NCBI RefSeq assembly: GCF_009758015.1
Contig: NZ_WSEL01000003.1
Coordinates: forward strand, 434,001-498,000
Origin: Ramlibacter pinisoli
GTDB taxonomy: Bacteria > Pseudomonadota > Gammaproteobacteria > Burkholderiales > Burkholderiaceae_C
Direction: 5' to 3'
DNA length: 64,000 nucleotides
Under the pieces are notes generated by a model. The model was given only the letters and a program-made list of their open reading frames with translations. It did not search any database and was not told the origin of the DNA. Positions 18,871 through 29,311 of this stretch are shown piece after piece (positions within the stretch are counted from its first letter, which is position 1; each line of letters begins with the position of its first letter). A program made the translations under genes and the position numbers.

Positions 18871-19585
18871 ACACGGCCCGTCCGACGACGCGCGCGCGCC
18901 CGAGGGCGTGCCGCACCCCCGCACCATCCGCAGCTTCGTGCGCCGCGCCGGCCGCACCACCACTGGCCAGGCGCGCGCGATGGAGGAACTCGGGCCGAGC
19001 TTCATCGTGCCGTACCGGCCCGAGCGGCTCGACTACGCCGCCGCCTTCGGCCGCGAGGCGCCCACGGTGCTGGAGATCGGCTTCGGCATGGGCGAGGCCA
19101 CGGCGCACATCGCGGCGCTGATGCCGCAGGTCAACTTCCTGTGCTGCGAGGTCCACGAACCCGGCGTCGGTGCGCTGCTCAAGCGCATCGGCGAGCAGGA
19201 CCTGGCCAACATCCGCATCGTCGCCCACGACGCGGTGGAGGTGCTCGCCCACATGATCGCGCCGGCCAGCCTGGCGGGGGTCCACATCTTCTTTCCCGAC
19301 CCGTGGCACAAGCTGCGCCACAACAAGCGCCGCCTGGTGCAGCCGCCGCTGGTGGCGACGCTGGCCGACCGGCTCGCTCCCGGCGGCTACATCCACTGCG
19401 CCACCGACTGGGAACCCTACGCCCAGCAGATGCTGCAGGTGCTGGGCGACGAGCCCGCCCTGCGCAACACCGCCTCCGACTACGCGCCGCGGCCGCACTA
19501 CCGGCCCCTGACCAAGTTCGAGAACCGCGGCCTCAAGCTGGGGCACGGCGTCTGGGACCTCGTCTTCACCCGCACCGCCGCCTGA
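18863..19585 (+). CDS. trmB: tRNA (guanine-N7-)-methyltransferase TrmB
   Basis: TrmB makes m7G46 in the tRNA variable loop using S-adenosylmethionine. The 240-residue protein has the SAM motif [13 protein letters not shown], the acidic segment [12 protein letters not shown] and the family motif [17 protein letters not shown] start it at GTG 18863 ([15 protein letters not shown]) because a TACAAT box precedes it by 6 nt. The longer frame from 18689 would be an out-of-frame copy of gluQ. It overlaps gluQ by 8 nt. Confidence 0.93.
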   Translation: MTEHGPSDDARAPEGVPHPRTIRSFVRRAGRTTTGQARAMEELGPSFIVPYRPERLDYAAAFGREAPTVLEIGFGMGEATAHIAALMPQVNFLCCEVHEPGVGALLKRIGEQDLANIRIVAHDAVEVLAHMIAPASLAGVHIFFPDPWHKLRHNKRRLVQPPLVATLADRLAPGGYIHCATDWEPYAQQMLQVLGDEPALRNTASDYAPRPHYRPLTKFENRGLKLGHGVWDLVFTRTAA

Positions 19586-19635
19586 GCGCGGTGGCACCCA
19601 ACCTGCCATTGCCTCCGCCAGGAGGCCAGCCCACC

Positions 19636-20760
19636 TTGCTCGACCGTCGCACGCTCCTCGCCGCCGCCGCATCCGCCACGCTGCCCCTGCTGGCCAGGGC
19701 CCAGGGCAAGCCGGGCCGCAACCGGATCGTGCTGGGCCAGTCGGTCCCGCTCACCGGCGCGGCCGACCAGATCGGTCTCGCGTTCGCCGGCGGCTCCAAG
19801 CTGTTCTTCGATGCGGCCAATGCCCGCCCGGCCGCACCCTGGAGCTTCGAGCTGGTGCAGGTCGACGACGGCTACGACCCGGCCAAGGCGGCCGCCAACG
19901 CAAAGAAGCTGCTGGCCGGCGGCGCCGACCTGCTGTTCGGGTTCGTGGGCACCGGCAGCGGCGATGCCGCGGCCGCCGTCGCCCGCCAGGAAGGCGCACT
20001 GCTGTTCGCCCCCCTCGCCGCCTCCGACGCGCTGCGCGATCCCTCGGTGACGCAGGTGTTCCACGTGCGCCCCAGCCTCGCCGACGAGGCCTTCAAGATG
20101 GTGCGCCACTGCGCCACGCTCGGCCAGAACCGCCTGGCGGTGGTCGGCGAAGACGACGCCATGGGCCGCGCCGGCCTGGCGGCCGTCAACCAGGCGATCG
20201 CCGACCTGAAGATGCCGCCGCTGGTGGCGTCGGCCTTCGTGCCGGTCAACAGCGACAAGGTCGACGCCGCGGTGGCCGCGCTGGCCAATGCGCAGCCGCA
20301 GGCCATCCTGCAGGTCTCGCTGTTCAACACCACGGCCGCCTTCATCCGCAGGATGCGCAAGACCGGCTACGCCGGCGCGTTCATGAACTTCTCCGTGGTC
20401 GGCATCGACCCGCTGTTCGCTGCACTGGGCAAGGAGATCGGCGGCGTGGTGGTGTCGCAGGTCGTGCCCTCGCCGCGCAGCACCACCGTGCCCATCGTCA
20501 AGGAATACCTGCAGGCGCTGGACAACAGCGACCAGACGCCCTCGTACGAGAGCCTGGAGGGCTACATCGCGGCCAAGACGCTGGCCGAAGCCGTCCGGCG
20601 CAGCGGCCGGGTGGACAGGGCGGCGCTGCAGAAGACCATGGCCGCGATGACCGACTACGACGTCGGCGGCTTCCGCATCAACCTGCGCGCCGGTGTCCGC
20701 GATTCGGTGCGCACCGTCGACCTGGTGTCGATCACCGCCGACGGCCGCATCGTGCGCTGA
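19636..20760 (+). CDS. Branched-chain-amino-acid-type ABC transporter receptor (orphan)
   Basis: A 374-residue periplasmic binding protein of the LivJ/ANF-receptor family. A signal peptide with an RR pair (MLDRRTLLAAAASATLPLLARAQG) is followed by IVLGQSVPLTGAADQIG, typical of type I solute receptors. No permease or ATPase genes are nearby, so it either serves a transporter encoded elsewhere or acts as a sensor. I chose TTG 19636 because AGGAGG ends 10 nt upstream. A GTG at 19591 is in frame but lacks a site and would lengthen the signal peptide. It follows trmB by 50 nt. Confidence 0.85.
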   Translation: MLDRRTLLAAAASATLPLLARAQGKPGRNRIVLGQSVPLTGAADQIGLAFAGGSKLFFDAANARPAAPWSFELVQVDDGYDPAKAAANAKKLLAGGADLLFGFVGTGSGDAAAAVARQEGALLFAPLAASDALRDPSVTQVFHVRPSLADEAFKMVRHCATLGQNRLAVVGEDDAMGRAGLAAVNQAIADLKMPPLVASAFVPVNSDKVDAAVAALANAQPQAILQVSLFNTTAAFIRRMRKTGYAGAFMNFSVVGIDPLFAALGKEIGGVVVSQVVPSPRSTTVPIVKEYLQALDNSDQTPSYESLEGYIAAKTLAEAVRRSGRVDRAALQKTMAAMTDYDVGGFRINLRAGVRDSVRTVDLVSITADGRIVR

Positions 20761-20763
20761 GGC

Positions 20764-20783
20764 GCCGGGGCCGCGGCCCCGGC
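20764..20783. terminator. 20-nt perfect palindrome, bidirectional terminator
   Basis: GCCGGGGCCGCGGCCCCGGC is fully self-complementary. It sits in the 30-nt gap between the convergent stops of the ABC receptor gene and alaS. It would form a very stable GC hairpin on either transcript. No T tract follows. Confidence 0.65.
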
Positions 20784-20790
20784 AACGGGA

Positions 20791-23463
<2,673 letters not shown>

Positions 23464-23534
23464 GGTGATGGGCTGGGGCTTCCGGCATGGGGGCGGAAGC
23501 GGGTGACGGCGCGCACGCGCGCGCGAAGGGGTGG

Positions 23535-23540
23535 ATTATA
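23535..23540 (-). promoter_or_regulatory. Predicted -10 box (TATAAT) of alaS
   Basis: A consensus TATAAT read on the minus strand lies 72 nt upstream of the alaS ATG, between alaS and the MFS gene. No good -35 match is seen at normal spacing. Unlike the near-leaderless genes here, alaS would have a normal untranslated leader. Confidence 0.4.
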
Positions 23541-23548
23541 GGTTTGGG

Positions 23549-24784
23549 TCAGGCCGCGGCCGGGGTGGGCCCGGGCGGCCGCGCGCGGGCCGCGAACGCG
23601 AACGCGATCTGGGCGATGCCCGCCGCCAGCCCCACCGCCACGCCGATCTGCCAGGCCAAGGTGTAGTTGCCCAGCGCGTCGAACAGCAGCCCGCCGCCGT
23701 AGGCACCGGCGAAGCTGCCGACCTGGTGGCTGACGAAGGCCACCCCGCCCAGCATCGCCTGCCAGCGCAGGCCGAACCGGTCGACGATCCAGCCGGCCAC
23801 CAGCGGCCCCACCCCCAGCCAGAGGAATCCCATGACCGAGGCGAAGAACAGCGTGCTGGCCGGCGTCGGCACCGAGAGGAAGTACCAGGCCAGCGTGGCC
23901 GAGCGCAGGGTGTAGATCAGGCCGAGCAGCAGCAGCTTGTTCCAGCGACCGCCGGCCCAGCCGAAGAACAGGCTGCCCAGCACGTTGAAGGCGCCGATGC
24001 AGCCCAGCGCCTGCGCGCTGAGCATGGGATCCATGCCGCAGATCTCGAGGTAGGCCGGCAGGTGCGTGGTCAGGAAGATCAGCTGCATGCCGCAGACGAA
24101 GTACGCCGCCGCCATGACCAGGAAGGGCACGCTGCCGAAGGCTGCGCGCAGCGCCGCCGCAGCAGTCTCGTCGCCGGCCGCGGCACCGTAAGCGGGCAGC
24201 GGCTCGCGATCGCCGCGGCCCGCAAACCAGGCCGCCGGCAGCATCACCAGGGCCATCAGCGTGAAGCCCACCAGCCCGATGCGCCAGCCCTGCTGCTGCA
24301 TCAGCAGCTGGCCGACCGGCGCGGCGACCATGGCGCCGAGCGAGCCGGCGGCCGACACGATGCCCAGCACGGTGCTGCGCACCGCCGCCGGCACGGCGCG
24401 CGCGGCGACCGCCATGGCCATGGCCGGGCCGGTGCAGGCCATGGCAAGCCCGATGCACAGGCCGGCGCCGGCGATCACCGGCACCAGGCCGCCGGCGCTG
24501 GCCAGCAGGACCAGCCCGGCGATGTACACCACCGCGCCGCCCAGCATCAGCGGCCGGTAGCCCACCCGCACCGCCAGCGCGCCGGCGAACGGCTGCAGCA
24601 CGCCCCACGACAGGTTCTGGACCGCGATGGCGAGCGTGAAGTCGGCCACCGGGATGCCGATGTCGCGCGTGAGGCTGGGCATGAAGATGCCCAGGCTCTG
24701 CCGCAGCCCCATCGCGAAGGTCAGCAGGAGCGATGCCCCCAGCAGCAATGGCAGGGCTGGACGCAGGGCGGCAAGGCGGCTCAT
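23549..24784 (-). CDS. MFS transporter (monocarboxylate/oxalate-formate-type)
   Basis: A 411-residue major facilitator with about 12 membrane helices. The N-terminal half contains SLGIFMPSLTRDIG and the loop RVGYRPLMLGG after helix 2. The C-terminal half contains the related GRWNKLLLLG and DRFGLRWQAMLGG. The pattern matches the sugar/monocarboxylate-like MFS branch. The substrate cannot be read. It starts at ATG 24784 with a GGAG site. It ends 85 nt before alaS on the same strand and is divergent from the channel-like gene at 25036. Confidence 0.82.
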   Translation of the reverse strand: MSRLAALRPALPLLLGASLLLTFAMGLRQSLGIFMPSLTRDIGIPVADFTLAIAVQNLSWGVLQPFAGALAVRVGYRPLMLGGAVVYIAGLVLLASAGGLVPVIAGAGLCIGLAMACTGPAMAMAVAARAVPAAVRSTVLGIVSAAGSLGAMVAAPVGQLLMQQQGWRIGLVGFTLMALVMLPAAWFAGRGDREPLPAYGAAAGDETAAAALRAAFGSVPFLVMAAAYFVCGMQLIFLTTHLPAYLEICGMDPMLSAQALGCIGAFNVLGSLFFGWAGGRWNKLLLLGLIYTLRSATLAWYFLSVPTPASTLFFASVMGFLWLGVGPLVAGWIVDRFGLRWQAMLGGVAFVSHQVGSFAGAYGGGLLFDALGNYTLAWQIGVAVGLAAGIAQIAFAFAARARPPGPTPAAA

Positions 24785-24906
24785 TTTTTGTGGGTCTCCG
24801 GGAGTGCTCGGCAGTCTAGGGGCGGATGCACGCCGCTGCCGTCGCTCGCCCGACAGGCCCCGCACGCGTCGTGGCTGGCCACGGCCGAGCCAGGCTGGCC
24901 GCGCGG

Positions 24907-24932
24907 GCAGGTACCCCAGCCGCGGTACCTGC
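24907..24932. promoter_or_regulatory. 9-bp perfect inverted repeat in the leader of the channel-like gene
   Basis: GCAGGTACC and GGTACCTGC flank an 8-nt loop. The element lies in the 251-nt divergent gap between the MFS and channel-like genes, 69 nt upstream of a 12-codon leader ORF. It could be an RNA hairpin of the leader or a dimeric regulator's operator. The rest of the gap shows no other clear signal. Confidence 0.4.
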
Positions 24933-25000
24933 TGAACTCCCCTCCTACACCGCCCCCGGGCTTCGGCTGACTTCGCACCTCCGGCACCAACAGGAGAGTC

Positions 25001-25039
25001 ATGGATACCCCCACTTCCCCCTGCCGGAGTCACCCATGA
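25001..25039 (+). CDS. 12-codon leader ORF coupled to the channel-like gene
   Basis: ATG 25001 is preceded by AGGAG with 4 nt spacing, the best ribosome site in the region. It encodes MDTPTSPCRSHP and stops at 25039. Its stop overlaps the ATG of the downstream gene in an ATGA. This is the classical geometry for translational coupling by a leader peptide. The peptide has no membrane segment or toxin-like character, so its role is probably the act of translation. No homology claim is made. Confidence 0.4.
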   Translation: MDTPTSPCRSHP

Positions 25040-26010
25040 CCACAGCAATCACCGATTGGAGCGCAGCGCTGATGACATCGCTGGCCGCTGCGCTGGCCAT
25101 GTTCCTCTCCGCGATTCCCAAGATCATCGGCTTTGCCGTCATCGTCATCGTCGGCTGGCTGCTGTCGGCACTGGTCGAGAAGGCCATCGCCGCCGTGCTG
25201 CGCACGGTGAAGTTCAACGACCTGGCGGGGCGCTCCGGCCTGGGCGACTTCGTGCAGAGGATGGGGACCGGCACCGACCCGGCCGGGATGATCGGGCTGG
25301 TGGCCAAGTGGTTCATCCGCCTGATCGCGCTGGTGGTCGCCTTCGATGCGCTGGGCCTGCCGGCCGTGTCGGACGTGCTGCGCGAACTGCTGCTGTGGCT
25401 GCCCAACGTGGTCGTGGCCCTGGTGGTGCTGGTGATCGGCGGCCTGGCCGCCCGCGCTTTGAGCAACCTCGTGCGCGGTGCCGCCAGCGAAGCCGGCATC
25501 AGCAACGCCAACCTGCTGGCCAAGGTGGCCTCGGCCCTGGTCTGGACCTTCGCGATCGTGGTCGCCGTCAACCAGATCGGCATCGCGACCACGCTGGTGA
25601 ACACGCTGTTCATGGCCTTCGTCGGCGCCATCGCACTGGGCCTGGGGCTGGCCTTCGGCCTGGGCGGGCGCGAGACCGCCAGCCAGATCCTGAACAAGTG
25701 GTACGCCGCGGCGCAGGACAACGCGCCCCGGCTGGCCCGGGCCGCCGAGGCAGGCAGTGAGATGGCGCGCGAGCAGGCCGCCGGCGTGGCGACTGGCGGG
25801 TACGGCAGCGGTTCCGCCGGTGGCGGCTACCAGGGTGGCGGCTCCACGGGCGGCACCGGCGGCAGCTACCAGGGCACTGGCTACGCCGGCGGGCCGCAGT
25901 ACCCGACCGATGGCGGTCCCCGCACGGGGAGCGCCGGCGCATCGCAGGGCAACGACCAGATGTACCCGACGCCTTCGGCGCCGCGCCACCCGAGCGAGGG
26001 CGGCTCCTAG
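25036..26010 (+). CDS. TM-helix-repeat channel-like membrane protein (MscS-related, CmpX-like)
   Basis: A 324-residue membrane protein with about five hydrophobic helices: IPKIIGFAVIVIVGWLLSAL, WLPNVVVALVVLVIGGLAAR, then LGLGLAFGLGGRETAS. The last resembles the Gly/Ala pore helix of mechanosensitive channels, and the paired helices resemble the conserved TM-helix repeat. From about residue 265 the protein is a Gly/Ser/Tyr-rich low-complexity tail. It may act as a small-conductance or cytoplasmic-stress channel. I chose ATG 25036; the frame is open further upstream, but that stretch contains no ribosome site and includes the leader region. A short leader ORF overlaps its start. Confidence 0.75.
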   Translation: MTTAITDWSAALMTSLAAALAMFLSAIPKIIGFAVIVIVGWLLSALVEKAIAAVLRTVKFNDLAGRSGLGDFVQRMGTGTDPAGMIGLVAKWFIRLIALVVAFDALGLPAVSDVLRELLLWLPNVVVALVVLVIGGLAARALSNLVRGAASEAGISNANLLAKVASALVWTFAIVVAVNQIGIATTLVNTLFMAFVGAIALGLGLAFGLGGRETASQILNKWYAAAQDNAPRLARAAEAGSEMAREQAAGVATGGYGSGSAGGGYQGGGSTGGTGGSYQGTGYAGGPQYPTDGGPRTGSAGASQGNDQMYPTPSAPRHPSEGGS

Positions 26011-26033
26011 AGGACGGCTCCCGCCGGTGCAAG

Positions 26034-26052
26034 GGCCGCCGGCCGGGCGGCC
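26034..26052. terminator. Bidirectional GC hairpin terminator
   Basis: The arms GGCCGCC and GGCGGCC flank a 5-nt loop in the 49-nt gap between two convergent genes (channel-like protein and GntR regulator). It is suited to terminate both. No T run is present. Confidence 0.5.
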
Positions 26053-26059
26053 TATTCCT

Positions 26060-26821
26060 TCACGCGCGGAAGATCTCGACCAGGTCGGCTTCGCCGCCGT
26101 TGTCCTCGAGCTGCAGGCTGCCCTCGATGTGGTCGAGATGGTCCAGCATCAGCTTTTCGGCCCGGGCACGGTCCTTCTTCGCCAGCGCGTCGATGATGAG
26201 GCTGTGCTCGTCGTGCCGGCAGCTCTGGGCCGTGGGCGCGTCGTACAGGAAGATCGTCAGGCAGGTCAGCATGCACAGCTCGCGCATGCTGCGGGCCAGG
26301 GACGAGTTGCCGGCCAGTTCCGCGACCAGGGTGTGGAACTCGCCCGAGAGCCGGATGACGGCGCGCTTGTCGTTGCGGCGGCGCGCATCGGCCTCCAGTT
26401 CGGCGTGCTGGCGCAGGCGGTTGATCTTGTCGGCAGTTACCGTGTCGATCAGCCGCTTGAGCACGGCGGGCTCGATCAGGCGCCGGGCCTCGAACACGTC
26501 GCGCGCCTGCTCGGGGGTCGGCTTGGCCACATAGGCGCCGCGCTGCGGATACAGCTCGACGATCTGCTCGTGGGCCAGCCTGGCCAGCACCTCGCGGATG
26601 CGCGCGCGGCTGACACCGAAGATCTCCGCCATCTTCTCCTCGCCCAGCTTGATGCCCGGCTGCAACCGGTGCTCCAGGATGGCGACGTAGATGCGCTCGT
26701 AGATCTCGTCGACCGTGGCGTCGCGTTCGGGCCGCTCGGGGCTGGGGGTGCGCTTGGCGCTCGGGGCACTCTTGCGCGCGGTGGCGGGCATGGCAGGCGG
26801 GGTGGAGGGGTCGGCGGGCAT
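26060..26821 (-). CDS. GntR-family (FCD/FadR subfamily) transcriptional regulator
   Basis: About 253 residues. A ~35-residue Pro/Ala/Lys-rich N-terminal tail precedes a winged helix (VDEIYERIYVAILEHRLQPG, KMAEIFGVSRARIREVLARL). An FCD all-helical effector domain follows, with the metal-type residues in EFHTLVAELAGNS and RHDEHSLIIDAL. FCD regulators usually repress catabolic genes and respond to small organic acids. The gene follows the racemase-superfamily gene by 29 nt, probably in one transcript. It is divergent from the hydantoinase/TRAP series, the likely target. The exact start (ATG 26821 or 26790) is uncertain. Confidence 0.86.
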   Translation of the reverse strand: MPADPSTPPAMPATARKSAPSAKRTPSPERPERDATVDEIYERIYVAILEHRLQPGIKLGEEKMAEIFGVSRARIREVLARLAHEQIVELYPQRGAYVAKPTPEQARDVFEARRLIEPAVLKRLIDTVTADKINRLRQHAELEADARRRNDKRAVIRLSGEFHTLVAELAGNSSLARSMRELCMLTCLTIFLYDAPTAQSCRHDEHSLIIDALAKKDRARAEKLMLDHLDHIEGSLQLEDNGGEADLVEIFRA

Positions 26822-26850
26822 TCTATCGACGGGTGCGCGCCGCCCGCGGG

Positions 26851-27576
26851 TCAGGTCCATTGGAACAGGCCTCCCCAGCCCCGGATCGCCGCGGCCGGCG
26901 CACCGGCGGCGCGAAGCATGCCCCACACGGTGGTGGCGACGGTGTCCAGCAGCGGAATCCCGAGGCGGCGCTCCACATCGTCGGCGAGCGGCGCGGCGCG
27001 CAGGTTGGTGCAATAGGTGGCGATCGCCTGCGGCCTGGCCTGCGCGACGTCCTCGATCATCTGCCGCAGCTGCGCCGGCGGCACCAGCCCGAAGGCATGG
27101 TTGTCGCGGATCGACAGGTGGCGCTCGGCCACGATCTCGATGCCCAGCGCGCGGTAGTTGTCGACGATGCGCTGCTGCACGTCGGCCGTGTAGGGCGTCA
27201 CCAGCGCCAGTTCGCGCACCCCGCGGATGGCCAGCAGTTCGTTCAGCGCGAGCACCGCCGTCGTCGCCGGGATGCCGGTGAGCGCGGTGATGCGCTCGCA
27301 CAGCCGGCGGTCCTGTTCGAACCCCATCCAGCCGGCGGCCGTGCCGCTCCAGCCGATGACCTGCACCTTGGCGTCGGCCAGCAACTCGGCCGCGGCCAGG
27401 ATCCTGGCGTCGTCGAACTGCACCAGGGCCTGCCGATCGAGCGCGATCTCGGTGACCTTGAAGCGGGAGAAATGGGCACTGGCGTCCGGCAGGCCGGCCA
27501 GCATCGCCTGGGTGAGGGGCTCCAGGGCGGTGTTGGACGAAGGCGTCAGCACGCCGAGGCGGATGGGTTCGGGCAT
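26851..27576 (-). CDS. Asp/Glu-racemase-superfamily protein (maleate isomerase / arylmalonate decarboxylase type)
   Basis: A 241-residue protein with the family start RLGVLTPSSNTALEPLT. It keeps the C-terminal cysteine in ATYCTNLRAAPLAD, but the N-terminal loop reads VIGWSGTAAG, with no cysteine where maleate isomerases and racemases have one. A single C-terminal Cys with a small residue in the first loop is the arrangement of arylmalonate decarboxylase. Either a decarboxylase or an isomerase-like role is possible; the sequence does not decide. It shares a transcript with the GntR gene and is divergent from the hydantoinase. The start at ATG 27576 fits the family N-terminus, but its ribosome site is poor. 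Confidence 0.72.
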   Translation of the reverse strand: MPEPIRLGVLTPSSNTALEPLTQAMLAGLPDASAHFSRFKVTEIALDRQALVQFDDARILAAAELLADAKVQVIGWSGTAAGWMGFEQDRRLCERITALTGIPATTAVLALNELLAIRGVRELALVTPYTADVQQRIVDNYRALGIEIVAERHLSIRDNHAFGLVPPAQLRQMIEDVAQARPQAIATYCTNLRAAPLADDVERRLGIPLLDTVATTVWGMLRAAGAPAAAIRGWGGLFQWT

Positions 27577-27877
27577 GGAGGGATCCAGCAAGGGCTGCGC
27601 CAGGGGGCGGTGCACAACATTTGAACAGAATCACCGCGATTTTGTTGACATCAGTGTAAACACCGACCGCCTGACGGCGGCGACCGATCGATAGTCTCAC
27701 CAGCTAATTCCAGTGGCCGACCCGTCCTGCTGGCCCGCTACTTGCACAGAGAGTCCTGATGTCCAGCCTTCATCTGCCTGCCGGCACCGCTTGCGCGCAC
27801 TCCAAGTTGTCGACAATCATGTCTGCACCAACTGGATGCTTTTGTCGCACAACGCTGGTGCCCACCGAGGTCGCCCG
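27577..27877. promoter_or_regulatory. 301-nt divergent regulatory region (racemase-family/gntR versus hydantoinase)
   Basis: This is the longest gap in the window without a conventional gene. It contains a TTGACA hexamer at 27645-27650 without a matching -10 box, and a GTGT-AA-ACAC partial palindrome at 27654-27663. It also holds the perfect palindrome TTGTCGACAA at 27807-27816 and a 20-codon leader ORF ending at the hydantoinase start. The stretch 27610-27680 is clearly A/T-richer than its surroundings, as expected for promoters. The actual transcription starts cannot be placed from sequence. Confidence 0.5.
27807..27816. promoter_or_regulatory. GntR-type operator candidate TTGTCGACAA
   Basis: A perfect 10-nt palindrome 62 nt upstream of the hydantoinase ATG. 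It resembles the TNGTNNNACNA pattern of FadR-like GntR regulators. A closely similar site (TTGTC-T-GACAA) lies in front of the second GntR gene at 54342, which supports an operator reading. The local GntR protein at 26060 is the natural candidate to bind it. Confidence 0.45.
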
Positions 27878-27881
27878 ATGA
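27819..27881 (+). CDS. Possible 20-codon leader ORF before the hydantoinase gene
   Basis: ATG 27819 opens a 20-residue frame (MSAPTGCFCRTTLVPTEVAR). Its stop overlaps the hydantoinase start as ATGA. It has no Shine-Dalgarno sequence and abuts the palindrome at 27807, so it is less convincing than the 12-codon leaders at 25001 and 32943 and may be chance. Confidence 0.2.
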   Translation: MSAPTGCFCRTTLVPTEVAR

Positions 27882-29296
27882 GCAACGCAACCTTCGACCT
27901 GGTGATCCGCCAGGCGCGCGCCGCCACCGCGAGCGACGTGTTCGAGACCGACATCGGCATCCGCGGCGGCCGCATCGTGCAACTCGGCCAGGGCCTGGCC
28001 CAGGGCCAGGCCGAGATCGACGCGCGGGGCCGCACCGTCACCCCCGGCGGCGTGGACGCGCACTGCCACCTCGACCAGCCCATGGAAGCGCCGGCCCGCA
28101 TGGCCGACGATTTCCGCACGGGCACGCGGTCGGCCGCGGCCGGCGGCACCACGACCGTCATCCCGTTCGCCGCGCAGGCCAAGGGCGAGTCGCTGCGCGC
28201 TGCCGTCGTCGACTACCACGCGCGCTCCGAAGGGCGCGCGGTCATCGACTACGCCTTCCACCTGATCGTGAGCGACCCCACGCCCGAGGTCCTGGCCACC
28301 GAACTGCCGGCCCTCATCGGCGAGGGCTACACCTCGTTCAAGGTCTACATGACCTACGACGACCTCAAGCTGGACGACGGCCAGATCCTCGACGTGCTGG
28401 ACGTCGCCCGCACCCACGGCGCGCTGGCCATGCTGCATGCCGAGAACGCCGACTGCATCGAGTGGCTGACCAGGCGGCTGGAAGCGGCCGGCCGCACCGC
28501 CCCGCGCTTCCACGCCCATGCGCGGCCGATGCTGGTCGAGCGCGAGGCCACGCACCGCGCCATCGCCCTGTCGCAGCTGGTCGACGTGCCCATCCTCATC
28601 GTCCACGTGTCCGGCAAGGAAGCGGTCGAGCAGATCCGCTGGGCACGCGCGCACGGCCTGCCGGTGTTCGCCGAGACCTGCCCGCAGTACCTGTTCCTCA
28701 CCGCCGAGGACCTGGGCATCGACGACAGCTACCACGGGGCCAAGTGCATCTGCAGCCCGCCGCCGCGCGGCAAGGAGAACCAGCAGGTGATCTGGGACGG
28801 CCTGGCCGACGGGCTGTTCACGGTGTTCTCGTCCGACCATGCGCCCTTCAAGTTCGACGCGCCCGAGGGCAAGAAGCCGGGCGGCGCCGAGGTGCCGTTC
28901 CGCCACATCCCGAACGGCATCCCGGGCCTGGAGACGCGGCTGCCGCTGCTCTATTCGGAAGGTGTCCTGGGCGGCCGCATCACGCTGCAGAAATTCGTCG
29001 AGCTCACCGCCACCAACCCGGCCAAGGCCTACGGGTTGCACCCGCGCAAGGGAACCATCGCCATCGGCAGCGATGCCGACCTGGTGATCTGGGATGAGCA
29101 CGAGCACGTGGTGCGCAATGCCGCCCTGCACCACGCGGTCGACTACACCCCCTATGAAGGCATGGTGCTGCAGGCCTGGCCCGCGCTGACGCTCAGCCGC
29201 GGCGAGGTGGTCTGGGACGGCCGGCAGGTGGTGGGCCGCGAAGGCCGCGGCCGCTTCCTGCCCTGCGGCCAGCCCACCCTGCTGCCCAAGCGCTGA
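27878..29296 (+). CDS. D-hydantoinase / dihydropyrimidinase-family amidohydrolase
   Basis: A 472-residue cyclic amidohydrolase that opens five- or six-membered cyclic ureides such as hydantoins or dihydropyrimidines to N-carbamoyl acids. All binuclear zinc ligands are visible: VDAHCHLD (His-x-His), the lysine to be carbamylated in SFKVYMTYDD, HAEN, IVHVSG and FSSDHAPF. The enzyme should therefore be active. It heads a plus-strand series with a hydantoin-racemase homologue and TRAP transporters. ATG 27878 has a CGAGG site. The frame is open further upstream, but those residues cover the operator region and are rejected. The natural substrate is not known. Confidence 0.88.
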   Translation: MSNATFDLVIRQARAATASDVFETDIGIRGGRIVQLGQGLAQGQAEIDARGRTVTPGGVDAHCHLDQPMEAPARMADDFRTGTRSAAAGGTTTVIPFAAQAKGESLRAAVVDYHARSEGRAVIDYAFHLIVSDPTPEVLATELPALIGEGYTSFKVYMTYDDLKLDDGQILDVLDVARTHGALAMLHAENADCIEWLTRRLEAAGRTAPRFHAHARPMLVEREATHRAIALSQLVDVPILIVHVSGKEAVEQIRWARAHGLPVFAETCPQYLFLTAEDLGIDDSYHGAKCICSPPPRGKENQQVIWDGLADGLFTVFSSDHAPFKFDAPEGKKPGGAEVPFRHIPNGIPGLETRLPLLYSEGVLGGRITLQKFVELTATNPAKAYGLHPRKGTIAIGSDADLVIWDEHEHVVRNAALHHAVDYTPYEGMVLQAWPALTLSRGEVVWDGRQVVGREGRGRFLPCGQPTLLPKR

Positions 29297-29311
29297 CAAC
29301 CGGAGGACGAA

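Noticed and set aside
25800..26007. Gly/Ser/Tyr-rich repeats at the end of the channel-like gene as a tandem DNA repeat
   Set aside because: The coding units (GGYQGG, GGSYQG and similar) vary in length and sequence at the DNA level; it is a low-complexity protein tail rather than an exact tandem repeat.
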